Counted from the stretch's first letter, positions 23,810 through 32,818 are shown. The stretch: DNA of 55,316 nt from Acidobacteriota bacterium (GCA_018971185.1 JAGXBH010000012.1:1-55316); one strand, 5' to 3'. Notes: generated by a model not told the origin, from the letters alone. Program-made: numbers and translations.

Positions 23810-24643
23810 ATGAGCGCGATCACCTGGGTGTTCGTCGTGGCGGGAGGGGCCTCCCTCCTCGCCTGGATCGCGTCGTTGCTCACGCACGACACCTCGTGGG
23901 TGGACCGGATGTGGTCGATCCTGCCCGAGACCTACGTCTGGATCTTCGCACTGCACGCCGACGCGTCCAACGCGAGGTCCCTGACGCTCGCGGTCCTGAC
24001 GACCCTCTGGGGCGCACGACTCACCTTCAACTTCGCGCGCAAGGGCGGCTACTCCGGCGTCGAGGACTATCGCTGGGCCGTGCTACGCGACGCGATGTCG
24101 CCGGGGAAGTTCCAGCTGTTCAACCTCGCCTTCATCGTGGTCTACCAGAACGCGCTCCTGGTGCTGATCGCCCTGCCCGCGTGGAACGTGGCCCAGCACG
24201 GTGGCGGCCTGAGCGGCACCGACGTGGTGTTGAGCGTCGTGTTCCTGGCGCTGCTGACCGGCGAGACCGTCGCCGACCAGCAGCAGTGGCGATTCCACCT
24301 CGAGAAGCGACGACGGACGACGACGCGCGACGATTCGTCACCGGGCTTCTTGCGTGAGGGGCTCTTTCGCTACTCACGTCACCCGAACTACTTCTTCGAG
24401 ATCGCGCAGTGGTGGGTGGTCTACCTCTTCGCGGTCTCGGCGGCGCGCACCTGGCGGCTCTGGACGGTGAGCGGCGCCGTCTTGTTGACGTTGCTCTTCG
24501 TCGGCTCGACGCGCTTCACCGAGCGGATCTCGGCGTCGAAGTACCCCACGTACCACGACTACCAGCGCGAGGTCTCGGCCATCATCCCCTGGTGGCCACG
24601 CCGATCCTCACGCGAGCGCGCCGACGCCATACCGAACCCTTGA
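23810..24643 (+). CDS. DUF1295 (steroid 5-alpha-reductase-like) membrane protein
   Basis: 277 aa, about six hydrophobic helices. DUF1295 marks are WVDRMWSILP, TLWGARLTFNFARKGGY, DQQQWRFHLEK, and the C-terminal FRYSRHPNYFFEIAQWWVVYLF and YPTYHDYQREV segments, which form the NADPH- and lipid-binding end in related reductases and methyltransferases. The membrane location is secure; a reductase role on a lipid or steroid-like substrate is only inferred from the fold. Confidence 0.85.
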   Translation: MSAITWVFVVAGGASLLAWIASLLTHDTSWVDRMWSILPETYVWIFALHADASNARSLTLAVLTTLWGARLTFNFARKGGYSGVEDYRWAVLRDAMSPGKFQLFNLAFIVVYQNALLVLIALPAWNVAQHGGGLSGTDVVLSVVFLALLTGETVADQQQWRFHLEKRRRTTTRDDSSPGFLREGLFRYSRHPNYFFEIAQWWVVYLFAVSAARTWRLWTVSGAVLLTLLFVGSTRFTERISASKYPTYHDYQREVSAIIPWWPRRSSRERADAIPNP

Positions 24644-24702
24644 CGGATCCTCGCTGAGGCACCGCGTCGTCGTCGGCACTGGCAACGCGCGCCCCCACGG
24701 CG

Positions 24703-24708
24703 TACTCT
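24703..24708 (+). promoter_or_regulatory. Leaderless -10 element (TACTCT)
   Basis: TACTCT ends six bases before the ATG at 24715. Confidence 0.55.
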
Positions 24709-24714
24709 CAGTGC

Positions 24715-25032
24715 ATGGCGCTACTCATCGGTCTCGTGGCGGTGGTCGTTGGCGTGGGGTTGCTGGTGTGGCTCATGACGGGGTGGATGCGTCGGCGCGG
24801 TCTCAAGACGCCCGGGACGAGCGACGTCGTGGTGCGCTGTGACCAGGGCCATCTCTTCACGACGATCTGGGTGCCGGCCATCTCGTTCAAGGCCGTGCGA
24901 CTGGGCATGGCGCGCTATCAACACTGTCCGGTCGGCAAGCACTGGAGCAAGGTGCGTCCCGTACCGATCGACCAACTCAGTGACGCTGAGCGCCAAGAGG
25001 CGGCGAGAGTCCACGACATCCACATCCCCTGA
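24715..25032 (+). CDS. Small membrane-anchored protein with Cys/His knuckle motifs
   Basis: 105 aa, not assigned to a named family. One N-terminal membrane helix (residues 3-24), then a soluble domain with CDQGHLF (C42, H46), RLGMARYQHCPVGKHW (C71, H76) and a charged C-terminus. The spacing C-x3-H ... C-x4-H looks like a compact zinc site. I recall similar proteins in other actinobacteria, without a known role. Leaderless, flanked by other leaderless single genes. Confidence 0.65.
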   Translation: MALLIGLVAVVVGVGLLVWLMTGWMRRRGLKTPGTSDVVVRCDQGHLFTTIWVPAISFKAVRLGMARYQHCPVGKHWSKVRPVPIDQLSDAERQEAARVHDIHIP

Positions 25033-25074
25033 GCCGACCCGCCTCGAATTTTCGACGGGGCCACGGCACCCTCA

Positions 25075-25080
25075 TACACT
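25075..25080 (+). promoter_or_regulatory. Leaderless -10 element (TACACT)
   Basis: TACACT ends six bases before the ATG at 25087. Confidence 0.6.
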
Positions 25081-25086
25081 GAGTCG

Positions 25087-25773
25087 ATGAGCGAGCACTA
25101 CGAGCAGTCGGAGCAGTCCGAGCGGTCTACGCCGAGCGTACGGCGCGACTCCTCCGGTCCGGGCGAAGCGGCGGCTGGCGATACGGCGGGCGAGATCATC
25201 TCGTCGGGACGACTCGCTTCCTTCAGCGACGGCGTCATGGCCGTCATCATCACCGTGATGGCCTTCGACCTGCGACCGCCGGCCCACGACACCTGGTCTT
25301 CGCTGGACCAGCGCATACCCTCGCTACTGATCTACGTACTCAGCTTCACGGTTATTGGCATTTACTGGAACAACCACCACCACCTGTTGCGCCTCACCAC
25401 CACCATCAGTGGCGGGGTCATGTGGGCGAATCTCGCTCTTCTGCTCTCGCTGTCCTTCACACCGGTGGTCACTCAGTGGGTGGGCCAGGCCGGCCGCTCG
25501 CGTTGGCCGGCCATCGCCTACGGTGTCGTCTCACTGCTGTGCGCCGTCACATACTTCATCTTGGTGCGCTCCATTCTTCACGCGAACCATCATGATCCCA
25601 CTCTCCTCGAAGCGCTGCAACGCGACGTCAAGGGAGCCATTTCGCCACTTTTCTCGATCGCGGGGATCGCCCTGGCCTGGGTCAGTCCTTATTTGTCCTA
25701 CGCCTGCTACGCCCTGCTCTCACTGATGTGGACCGTCCCCGACCGACGGCTGGTTCGTCCCCACGCGCACTGA
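25087..25773 (+). CDS. TMEM175-family (DUF1211) potassium channel-like protein
   Basis: 228 aa with six hydrophobic helices. The family signature is RLASFSDGVMAVIITVMAFDL in helix 1 (R-x3-FSDG), followed by the FTVIGIYWNNHHHLLR block. Bacterial TMEM175 proteins form tetrameric, weakly selective K+ channels. The first about 35 residues are Ser/Glu-rich and cytosolic. Convergent with the secreted-protein gene at 25776, with two bases between the stops. Confidence 0.85.
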   Translation: MSEHYEQSEQSERSTPSVRRDSSGPGEAAAGDTAGEIISSGRLASFSDGVMAVIITVMAFDLRPPAHDTWSSLDQRIPSLLIYVLSFTVIGIYWNNHHHLLRLTTTISGGVMWANLALLLSLSFTPVVTQWVGQAGRSRWPAIAYGVVSLLCAVTYFILVRSILHANHHDPTLLEALQRDVKGAISPLFSIAGIALAWVSPYLSYACYALLSLMWTVPDRRLVRPHAH

Positions 25774-25775
25774 GT

Positions 25776-26261
25776 TCAGCCCTGGTTGGCCGTGGTGCAA
25801 CCACTGGCCCGTGCGAAGGCGGAGTAAGTGGAGGAGTAGAGGGCGGCCGCGGTCGGGTTCGAACGCGTCAGGCTGAAGCGCCACTGGCCCGCGACGTAGT
25901 GCCAGTAGTCGTGTAGCGTCACGCCACTGATCTGGTAATCGACCTCCCACCATCCGTCGGCGCGTCGAGTCGCGCCAAGGACGGTGGCGTCGCTGCTCGT
26001 GGTCGGACACGAGTGGTGCCAACTCACGTAGCGGGCTCGAGGAATCAGCGCGCGCGAAGCGGCGTCGAAGCGGTCCCAGACCGGCGCGTCGACGTTGTGC
26101 TGATAGTCGTGTTCGAAGGTCGTCGCCACTTTCACCAGCGCGCCCGCCGTCGCGGGTTCGCTCGCGGGTGCCGGGTGCGAGCGAAGCGAGAGGAGCACCA
26201 TCACGAGAACGAGGACGATGAGCGTCCAGCGCACACGAGATCGCAGACGAGCAGGGGCCAC
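25776..26261 (-). CDS. Secreted or membrane-anchored protein of unknown function
   Basis: 161 aa. N-terminal Arg-rich stretch and hydrophobic helix (residues about 10-27), then an extracytoplasmic domain of about 130 residues rich in Trp, Tyr and Ser with two Cys (SCPTT and SGCTT) that could form a disulfide. The pattern of a helical start followed by beta strands with GWWEVDYQI and GQWRFSL resembles NTF2-like exported proteins, but that is weak. GTG start at 26261; TAGTTT lies eight bases upstream. Confidence 0.6.
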   Translation of the reverse strand: MAPARLRSRVRWTLIVLVLVMVLLSLRSHPAPASEPATAGALVKVATTFEHDYQHNVDAPVWDRFDAASRALIPRARYVSWHHSCPTTSSDATVLGATRRADGWWEVDYQISGVTLHDYWHYVAGQWRFSLTRSNPTAAALYSSTYSAFARASGCTTANQG

Positions 26262-26360
26262 GGATAACCAAACTAGCGAGCAGACGTCACCCTCGTCTCA
26301 CCGAATTATTACTTTGTGGGCGCCTCCCGGGCGGATACGAGCCCTAGGGTGAGAAAGTGA

Positions 26361-26389
26361 TTGTGGGATTTGTCCCCTTCGGCTATAGT
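26361..26389 (+). promoter_or_regulatory. Promoter of the diaminobutyrate/diaminopropane operon
   Basis: TTGTGG (26361-26366), 17 bases, TATAGT (26384-26389). Gives a leader of about 60 bases with AGAGGA at 26445-26450 before the GTG at 26458. I recognise no riboswitch in the leader. The remainder of 26262-26360 holds no gene. Confidence 0.65.
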
Positions 26390-26457
26390 TGAAACCCCTG
26401 CAAAAATATTGAGCGGACCGACCAGCGGCGATGCTCCCCGACTGAGAGGATTCCGCG

Positions 26458-27702
26458 GTGAACCCCTTCGACGCCCTTGAATCGAACGTCCGCTACTACT
26501 GCCGGCGCTGGCCCGCGGTCTTCGCGTCGGCGTCGGGCAGCGTCATCACCGACGAGAATGGCGAAGAGTACATCGACTTCTTCGCCGGGGCGGGGGCGCT
26601 CTCGTACGGTCACAACAACCCCCTCTTCGTCGAGGTCGCCGTGGAGCACCTGCGCGCGGGCCGCCTGATGCACTCCCTGGACACCTTCACCCCCGAGAAG
26701 CGCGCCTTCCTCGAGACCATCGAGCGCACCATCCTCGGTCCGCGCCAACTCGACATGGTCGTACAGACCGTGGGCCCCACCGGAGCCACCGCCGTCGAGG
26801 CCGCGCTACAGCTCGCCCAACGCCTGAGCGGACAACGCGCCGTGGTCGGCTTCGAGGGCGGCTATCACGGGATGAGCTACCGCGCCGCCTCGGTCTCGGC
26901 CTCCATGGCCGGGCGCGAGACGAGCGCGCACTTGAAGGACTTCGTCGCACTCCCCTTCGTCGAGCACGTCACCGACGCCGACCTCGAACTGCTGGAGCGT
27001 ACGCTGCGCTCGACGGTCAACGGCCAGGGCATCGGCGCCGTCATCATCGAGCCGACCCAGGGCGAGGGCGGGGCGCGCCCCTTCGACCCGGCCTTCCTCA
27101 CGGCGCTACGGCGCATCACGCGCGAGTTGGGCATCCTGGTCATCGCCGACGAGATCCAGGCGGGTGTCGGGCGCACGGGTCCGTTCTTCTCCTTCGAGGG
27201 CTCCCAGCTCGACCCCGACATCATCTGCGTCTCGAAGTCCATCAGTGGCCTCGGCCTACCGATGGCCATCAACCTGGTGCGCCGCGACCTGGACACCTGG
27301 AACCCGGGCGAGTTCACGGGGACCTTCCGTGGCAACAACCTCGCCTTCGCCACCTCGACGGTGATGATGAACCACTACTGGAGCGACGCCACTCTCGAGA
27401 AGAACACCGAGCAGTTGGCCACCACGGTGCGAGACGCCCTCGCCACGATGGCCGAGCAGCACGGCGCCGGACGCTTCAGCGTCCGCGGCAACGGACTGCT
27501 GTGCGGCCTCGCGGTGGGCGACACCGAGCTGGCCGCGGACATCTCGCGCCACGCCTTCGAGCGCCGACTCATCGTCGAGACCTGCGGCCCGGGCGACACC
27601 GTCGTCAAGCTCCTCACCCCGCTGGTGATCGATCCCGCGCTACTCGACGAAGGACTGAGGCGACTGGCGCTGGCCGTCGAGCAGGCCACCGCGGCGCGTT
27701 GA
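26458..27702 (+). CDS. dat: Diaminobutyrate--2-oxoglutarate aminotransferase (EctB/Dat type)
   Basis: 414 aa class III PLP aminotransferase. It makes L-2,4-diaminobutyrate from aspartate semialdehyde with glutamate as amino donor. Features: N-terminal ESNVRYYCRRWPAVF and FFAGAGALSYGHNNP, typical of EctB/Dat; GYHGMSYRA; DEIQAGVGRTG; the PLP lysine in VSKSISGLGLPMA; and FRGNNLAF. Followed with a TTGA overlap by a diaminobutyrate decarboxylase, not by ectA/ectC, so the product should be 1,3-diaminopropane rather than ectoine. It is the first gene of a six-gene rightward run. Confidence 0.9.
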   Translation: MNPFDALESNVRYYCRRWPAVFASASGSVITDENGEEYIDFFAGAGALSYGHNNPLFVEVAVEHLRAGRLMHSLDTFTPEKRAFLETIERTILGPRQLDMVVQTVGPTGATAVEAALQLAQRLSGQRAVVGFEGGYHGMSYRAASVSASMAGRETSAHLKDFVALPFVEHVTDADLELLERTLRSTVNGQGIGAVIIEPTQGEGGARPFDPAFLTALRRITRELGILVIADEIQAGVGRTGPFFSFEGSQLDPDIICVSKSISGLGLPMAINLVRRDLDTWNPGEFTGTFRGNNLAFATSTVMMNHYWSDATLEKNTEQLATTVRDALATMAEQHGAGRFSVRGNGLLCGLAVGDTELAADISRHAFERRLIVETCGPGDTVVKLLTPLVIDPALLDEGLRRLALAVEQATAAR

Positions 27703-29144
27703 GCGACGTCGCCGCGTGGCGCGACCTCTTCGTCGCGACCGACCCCTCCGGCCTCGCCACGCTGCGCCGTAGCGCGCAGTGGGCGGTGGACTCACTCGAA
27801 CAGCCCTACCAGGGACCGCGTTCGTCGCGCACCCCCACCCAATTGCGCGAGGGGGTGCGCTCGATCCAGATCTGCCCGGACGAGGGCGTGGCGCTCGACG
27901 TCGTCCTGGGTGAACTCGGGACCGAGGTCTGGGCGCACGGCGTGCGCCCCCTCGACGTGGCCTGCGTCGCGCACCTGCACCCGCCGAGCGTCGTGCCCGC
28001 CGTGGTGAGCGAGCTCGCCATCGCCAGCGCCAACCAGTCGATGGACTCCTGGGACCAGTCACCGGCCGCCACCGAGGTCGAGTTGCACCTGATGGACTTC
28101 CTGGGCCAGCGCGTCGGCCTGCCCCCCGAGTCGTCGGGCGTGATGACCTCGGGGGGCACCGCGTCGAATCTGCTGGGCCTCACGCTCGCGCGGTCGTGGG
28201 CCGCCGCGAAGATCGGCGTGGACGTCCTGAAGGAGGGCCTACCCGAGGAGGCGCGCCAGTGGCGCATCATCGCCTCGGACCAGGCGCACTTCTCCATCCA
28301 GCGCGCCGCCGCGCAGATGGGCCTGGGGCGCGACGCGGTCGTCACCGTGGCCACCGACGAGCGCGGCGCGATGTCCCTCGACTCCCTCGACGCGACCCTC
28401 GCCGAATTGAGCGCACGGGGACTACGCGTGATCGCGGTGTGCGCGACCGCCGGCACCACCGACCTGGGGGCGATCGACCCGCTGGAGAGGATGGCCGAAC
28501 GCGCCCAGCGCACGGGCGCCTGGTTCCACGTCGACGCCGCCGTCGCGGGGGCCTTCGTGATGTCCGACGCCCTTCGCCCCCGAGTACGCGGCCTCGAGCT
28601 CGCCGACTCGATCACCGTCGACTTCCACAAGCTCTGGTGGCAACCCTTCAACGCGTCGGCGCTGCTGGCGCGCGACGTCGCGCGCTTCGATCTCCTGCGC
28701 GTACGATCGAACTACCTCGACCGCGGTGATGAGCTCGAGGGCATGGTCAATCTGGTCGGCCGCTCCCTCGACACGTCGCGCCGCTTCGACGCCGCCAAGG
28801 TGGTGGTGTCGCTGCGCACGATCGGCCAACGACGCTTCGCGGCGATGCTCGAGCACCTCGTGGCGCTCAACGAGTACGCCGCCTCGGTGATCGCGCGCAG
28901 CGGCGTCTTGGAACTGGTCGCCCCCCCGTCGACGGTGAGTTGCGTCTTCGACGCCCCGCGTTACGGGGGCGAGGACCTACGACGCCTGCAACAAGGTCTC
29001 CTCGCGGAGGGGACGATGGTGCTCGGACGCACCGAGATCGACGCACGACCCGCCCTCAAGTTGACCTTCATGAACCCCCTCGCCACCCGCGACGACGTCG
29101 ACGCGATCGTGGCACTCATCACCCATCGACTCCAGAACCGCTAG
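27699..29144 (+). CDS. ddc: L-2,4-diaminobutyrate decarboxylase (PLP group II)
   Basis: 481 aa pyridoxal decarboxylase. Visible are TSGGTASNLLGLTLAR, the HVDAAVAGAF aspartate site and the PLP lysine in TVDFHKLWWQPFNASALL, a sequence typical of diaminobutyrate decarboxylases rather than glutamate decarboxylases. Converts diaminobutyrate to 1,3-diaminopropane. The TTG start at 27699 overlaps the aminotransferase stop (TTGA), indicating coupled translation; the longer frame from 27501 is the overlap shadow. In Acinetobacter the same dat-ddc pair makes 1,3-diaminopropane; in rhizobactin clusters it feeds a siderophore, but no siderophore synthetase is present here. Confidence 0.88.
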   Translation: MSDVAAWRDLFVATDPSGLATLRRSAQWAVDSLEQPYQGPRSSRTPTQLREGVRSIQICPDEGVALDVVLGELGTEVWAHGVRPLDVACVAHLHPPSVVPAVVSELAIASANQSMDSWDQSPAATEVELHLMDFLGQRVGLPPESSGVMTSGGTASNLLGLTLARSWAAAKIGVDVLKEGLPEEARQWRIIASDQAHFSIQRAAAQMGLGRDAVVTVATDERGAMSLDSLDATLAELSARGLRVIAVCATAGTTDLGAIDPLERMAERAQRTGAWFHVDAAVAGAFVMSDALRPRVRGLELADSITVDFHKLWWQPFNASALLARDVARFDLLRVRSNYLDRGDELEGMVNLVGRSLDTSRRFDAAKVVVSLRTIGQRRFAAMLEHLVALNEYAASVIARSGVLELVAPPSTVSCVFDAPRYGGEDLRRLQQGLLAEGTMVLGRTEIDARPALKLTFMNPLATRDDVDAIVALITHRLQNR

Positions 29145-29159
29145 GGGCCCCCGGGTACC

Positions 29160-29888
29160 ATGGCCAGTGATATGGCTCACGAGTTGGCTCTCGACGTCGC
29201 GCAGCTACGGGTCATGCGCGGACGCCAGGAGGTCCTCAGATCGCTGACCTTCGAGGTCGCCCGCGGCGAACTGGTGGGCCTCCTCGGGCCGAGTGGCAGT
29301 GGCAAGAGCACCCTCATGCGCACGCTGCTCGGGGTGCAGAGGATCACGAGCGGGACGGCGCGCGCGCTGGGCGAGCGCGTGGGCGCGCCGAGCCTGCGCC
29401 GACGCATCGGCTACATGGCCCAGGGTTCGGCGATCTACCCGGACCTGACGGTGCTCGAGAACCTCACCTACTTCTCGGGGATCCTGGGGCTCGACCAGGC
29501 CCAGGCCCGGCGCGCGATGGACATCGTCGACCTCAACTTGCACGCGCATCGACTGGTCACCTCACTCTCCGGCGGCGAGCGCTCGCGGGTCTCGCTCGCG
29601 GTCGCCCTCCTCGGCGAGCCCCCACTGCTCATCCTCGACGAACCCACGGTGGGTCTGGACCCCGTGCTGCGTGAGGATCTGTGGTCCACCTTCTCCCGAG
29701 TGACCGAGGAAGGCACCGCGGTCCTGGTCTCGAGTCACGTCATGGACGAGGCGGCACGCTGCGGGCGCCTGCTGTTGATCCGCGAGGGCCGACTCCTCTT
29801 CGACGACACTCCCGCGGCGCTGCTGGCGCGCACGGGCGCGCGCGGTTACGACGAGGCGTTCGTGCGACTGATCAAGGGGGCGCCGTGA
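29160..29888 (+). CDS. ABC-2 type exporter, ATPase subunit
   Basis: 242 aa. Walker A GPSGSGKST, Q-loop MAQGSA, signature LSGGERSR, Walker B LLILDEPTVGLD and switch SSHVMDEA, all intact. The sequence is of the DrrA/NatA-like ABC-2 class that drives export of small molecules or lipids. Starts 15 bases after the decarboxylase stop (an in-frame ATG at 29172 is an alternative) and overlaps the permease by GTGA. Export of the diamine or a derivative is a contextual guess. Confidence 0.9.
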   Translation: MASDMAHELALDVAQLRVMRGRQEVLRSLTFEVARGELVGLLGPSGSGKSTLMRTLLGVQRITSGTARALGERVGAPSLRRRIGYMAQGSAIYPDLTVLENLTYFSGILGLDQAQARRAMDIVDLNLHAHRLVTSLSGGERSRVSLAVALLGEPPLLILDEPTVGLDPVLREDLWSTFSRVTEEGTAVLVSSHVMDEAARCGRLLLIREGRLLFDDTPAALLARTGARGYDEAFVRLIKGAP

Positions 29889-30610
29889 GCCTGAGGAGGA
29901 CGATGCTCACCGTCCGTCGGATCCTCCAGCAGTTGCGACACGACCCGCGCACCGTCGGCCTCCTCCTGGTGGTGCCCTCGGCCCTGGTCGGGCTGCTGGC
30001 CTGGAGCCTCGTGAACCGTCCCGGCGACTTCGCCACCCTCGGTCCGCGACTGCTCGGAGTCTTCCCCCTCACCGTGATGTTCCTCGTGACCTCGGTGACC
30101 ACGCTGCGCGAGCGCACGAACGGCACCCTCGAGCGACTGCTCACCATGCCCCTGGCCAAGGCCGAGTTCATCCTCGGCTACGCGGGGGCGTTCGCCCTCG
30201 TCGCCATCGCCCAGAGCATCCTGGTCTCGGCGTTGTCGTACACCTGGTTCGGCCTCGCGCACCAGGGCATCCCCTGGCGCGAGAGCGGGGTCGCCCTCTG
30301 CGCGGGTCTGCTCGGGACCGCCTTCGGTCTGGCGCTGAGCGCGCTGGCGACCACCGAGTTCCAGGCCGTCCAGTTCATGCCCGCCTTCATCCTGCCCCAG
30401 CTACTCCTGTGCGGCCTCATGGTTCCCCTGGGGCAACTTCCCGCGACGCTGCGCTACGTGGCCGACGTGCTGCCGATGACCGCCGCGGTGCACGCGATCA
30501 CCTCTTCTCAGACCGACCTCTACTACTTCGAGCAGTTCGCGATCATGATCGTCTACATCGTCGCGGCCCTGGTCGTCGGTTCCGCCACCCTGCGGCGCCG
30601 CACCAAGTGA
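29885..30610 (+). CDS. ABC-2 type exporter, permease subunit
   Basis: 241 aa, six hydrophobic helices. Typical ABC-2 features: a cytosolic N-terminus leading to [19 protein letters not shown], then [25 protein letters not shown], the conserved coupling region, and [17 protein letters not shown] with the family P-x5-G-x3-P-like loop. GTG start within the GTGA overlap at 29885; the longer frame from 29681 is a shadow of the ATPase gene. Confidence 0.9.
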   Translation: MSLRRTMLTVRRILQQLRHDPRTVGLLLVVPSALVGLLAWSLVNRPGDFATLGPRLLGVFPLTVMFLVTSVTTLRERTNGTLERLLTMPLAKAEFILGYAGAFALVAIAQSILVSALSYTWFGLAHQGIPWRESGVALCAGLLGTAFGLALSALATTEFQAVQFMPAFILPQLLLCGLMVPLGQLPATLRYVADVLPMTAAVHAITSSQTDLYYFEQFAIMIVYIVAALVVGSATLRRRTK

Positions 30611-30644
30611 GTGCCGTCGCGCTCCGCGAAGGTCGGCGGGACTC

Positions 30645-31610
30645 GTGAAGGAGGCCCCGCGTCCGAGCGAGCAGGGGGTGTCGGCGGTGCGCGACGCCAA
30701 GGTCATCCTCTTCTATCGCTTCACGCCCCTCGCCGACCCCGAGGCCATCCGACTCTGGCAACACGCGCTGTGCACCTCTCTTCGAGTGCGCGGTCGGATC
30801 CTGATCTCGCGCCACGGCATCAACGTCACCCTCGGCGGTGCGAGGGACGACCTCACGCGCTACGTGCGGGCCACGTCGAGCTACCCGGGATTCCGCGGGC
30901 TCGACGTCAAGTGGTCCGAGGGTACCGGCCGGGACTTCGCGCGGCTGCGCGTGCGGGTGCGCGACGAGGTGGTGTCCTTCGGCGCCCCCGACGAGCTACG
31001 CGTCGACGAGCACGGGGTGGTCGGTGGTGGTGTGCGCCTCAGCGCGCGACAGCTGCACGAGCTCGTCGAGCGCCGCGGCGACGACGTGGTCTTCTTCGAC
31101 GGCCGCAACGCCTTCGAAGCGGCCATCGGTCGCTTCAAGGGGGCGGTGGTGCCCGCCGCCGACACCACTCGCGACTTCGTGCGGATCCTCGACAGCGGCG
31201 CCTACGACCACCTGAAGTCGCGGCCCGTCGTGACGTACTGCACCGGCGGCGTGCGCTGTGAGGTCCTCAGCGCCCTGATGAACGCGCGCGGCTTCGAGGA
31301 GGTCTACCAGGTCGACGGCGGCGTCGTTCGCTACGCCCAGGAGTTCGCCAACGACGGGCTCTGGGAGGGGTCGCTCTTCGTCTTCGACGAGCGCCTCACG
31401 CTGGACTTCGGCGACGACACCGCGGTGCTCGGCCGCTGCGAGGGATGCTCCGCGCCCACCAGCCACTACTACAACTGCGCCGACCTCGCCTGTCGCGCGC
31501 TGATCCTGCTGTGCGACGAGTGCGCCGCGCAGCATTCTGGGCGCGACTGTCGACCCGCGCACGCGCACGCGCCGCGCACACGACGCTCCGACGCCTGTGG
31601 TACTACTTGA
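30645..31610 (+). CDS. trhO: tRNA uridine(34) hydroxylase TrhO (YceA), rhodanese family
   Basis: Up to 321 aa. TrhO hydroxylates U34 of several tRNAs using oxygen to give 5-hydroxyuridine. N-terminal domain [15 protein letters not shown] and [13 protein letters not shown]; central rhodanese domain [20 protein letters not shown] with the active-site loop [10 protein letters not shown]-terminal Cys-rich part CEGCSAP ... CADLAC ... [11 protein letters not shown], which may bind zinc. GTG at 30645, 30678 and 30687 are all possible starts; homology begins near residue 19, so the start is uncertain. It is 34 bases from the exporter, so co-transcription is possible but its role looks unrelated. Confidence 0.88.
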   Translation: MKEAPRPSEQGVSAVRDAKVILFYRFTPLADPEAIRLWQHALCTSLRVRGRILISRHGINVTLGGARDDLTRYVRATSSYPGFRGLDVKWSEGTGRDFARLRVRVRDEVVSFGAPDELRVDEHGVVGGGVRLSARQLHELVERRGDDVVFFDGRNAFEAAIGRFKGAVVPAADTTRDFVRILDSGAYDHLKSRPVVTYCTGGVRCEVLSALMNARGFEEVYQVDGGVVRYAQEFANDGLWEGSLFVFDERLTLDFGDDTAVLGRCEGCSAPTSHYYNCADLACRALILLCDECAAQHSGRDCRPAHAHAPRTRRSDACGTT

Positions 31611-32047
31611 TGATGAAGAAAGTCTCGCGCGCTATGATCGTCGCCCTCGCGGGGGCGTCACTCACCACCCTCGTCGCACCCACCCTCGTCGCACCCGCTC
31701 TGGCCTCGGCGGCGCCCGCCCCGGTACGCACGTACCTCTACAACTGCTCGACCCTGACCCAGAAGCCCCGCGAGATCGTTCTCACCTGCGCCGACGCCAA
31801 CACGTGGATTAACAAGATCACCTGGACCAACTGGTCCAGCGCCACGGCGAAGGCGACGGGCACCCTGCACTGGAACACGTGCACGCCTACCTGCGTGGCC
31901 GGCAAGGAGAAGGCCGCGACCATCCACTTCGCCGCCACCGGGCGGCGCCACGTGAAGGGCCGTTGGCTCTACACCGTCCTCACCGGTCAGAAGAACACCT
32001 GGCGCACGGGCTCGGCGACGTTCCGGTTGCCCACCGCCCCGCTCTGA
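31610..32047 (+). CDS. Small secreted Cys-containing protein
   Basis: 145 aa. A clear Sec signal ([15 protein letters not shown], hydrophobic core, cleavage near ALASA-AP) precedes a mature domain of about 110 residues. Pattern YNCS ... LTCADAN ... ITWTNW ... GTLHWNTCTPTCVAGK has four Cys, probably two disulfides; this CADAN / C-x-P-x-C arrangement occurs in small exported proteins of actinobacteria with unknown function. The ATG at 31610 shares a base with the TrhO stop (TGATG); ATG 31613 is an alternative. Confidence 0.75.
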   Translation: MMKKVSRAMIVALAGASLTTLVAPTLVAPALASAAPAPVRTYLYNCSTLTQKPREIVLTCADANTWINKITWTNWSSATAKATGTLHWNTCTPTCVAGKEKAATIHFAATGRRHVKGRWLYTVLTGQKNTWRTGSATFRLPTAPL

Positions 32048-32092
32048 GGAACGATTCCCGGCTCCCTGAGCGGCCCGCGACGAACCCTCGTC

Positions 32093-32752
32093 CTAGGTCT
32101 CGTGGGCGGGAGGTGGCGGAGGCGTGGGCGGCGTGGGATTGTGGCGACCGATGCCCGAGGCCAGCATGACCGAGTTGGGCACTTTCAACACGCCACTCGC
32201 GGTGCGCACGGTGACGTAGGTCATGCCGATACCGCGGACCTCGCCCTCCACCACGCCCAGGGCGCCCGAACGGATGACGATATCCTCGCCCACGCGAAAG
32301 GGGCGCGCGAAGAGCAGCACCAGCGACGCGAAGATGTTGGCCAGGCTCTGCTGGGCCGCGATGCCCAGGATGACCCCCGCGAGTCCCGCCCCGATGAGGA
32401 GTCGCTGCACGGAGAGACCGAAGACCGCGAAGACCGCGAAGAGCAGCACCACGTAACCCAGGCCGGTCGCCACCAGCCGCACGACGGCGCCCGCGGCGAT
32501 CCCCGACTGGGCGGTGACCACCTTGCCGATCGACAGGGTCAACCAGCGTAGTGAGAAGGACCCGACCACGATGAGGGCGATGACGAGGGCGTAGACGGCG
32601 AGGATCCACAGCACCCGTGCGTCGTGTCGGTGGAGGCGGTGGAGGTGGATCGCCTCCTCCATCAGGGCGACAGACAACGCCAACGAGATGAGTGAGCGCA
32701 GCCAGTCGCCGAGGTGCGCGGGGTGCATCAAGTCGAGGGCCCGGCGTTTCAC
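32093..32752 (-). CDS. MscS-family mechanosensitive channel (short form)
   Basis: 219 aa. Three hydrophobic segments, then the pore helix and beta domain of MscS: RLLIGAGLAGVILGIAAQQSLANIFASLVLLFARPF (pore-lining TM3) and VGEDIVIRSGALGVVEGEVRGIGMTYVTVRTASG. The usual C-terminal alpha/beta cage is missing and replaced by a Pro-rich tail (PTPPTPPPPPAHET), so the cytosolic vestibule would be open. The GTG at 32752 follows TACAGT by seven bases and suits a leaderless start; an upstream in-frame start at 32788 would add 12 residues. Confidence 0.85.
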   Translation of the reverse strand: MKRRALDLMHPAHLGDWLRSLISLALSVALMEEAIHLHRLHRHDARVLWILAVYALVIALIVVGSFSLRWLTLSIGKVVTAQSGIAAGAVVRLVATGLGYVVLLFAVFAVFGLSVQRLLIGAGLAGVILGIAAQQSLANIFASLVLLFARPFRVGEDIVIRSGALGVVEGEVRGIGMTYVTVRTASGVLKVPNSVMLASGIGRHNPTPPTPPPPPAHET

Positions 32753-32818
32753 CCCCCCAACTGTACCGACGCCTCGTTCGTCGTTCACGGGACGTCGCGC
32801 TCGGCGCTACCATGTCCC

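Noticed and set aside
26390..26457. Possible riboswitch in the leader of the diaminobutyrate operon
   Set aside because: The roughly 60-base leader shows no conserved core I recognise; treated as a plain leader.
26458..29144. Ectoine biosynthesis cluster
   Set aside because: The aminotransferase is EctB-like, but the next gene is a decarboxylase and ectA/ectC are absent.
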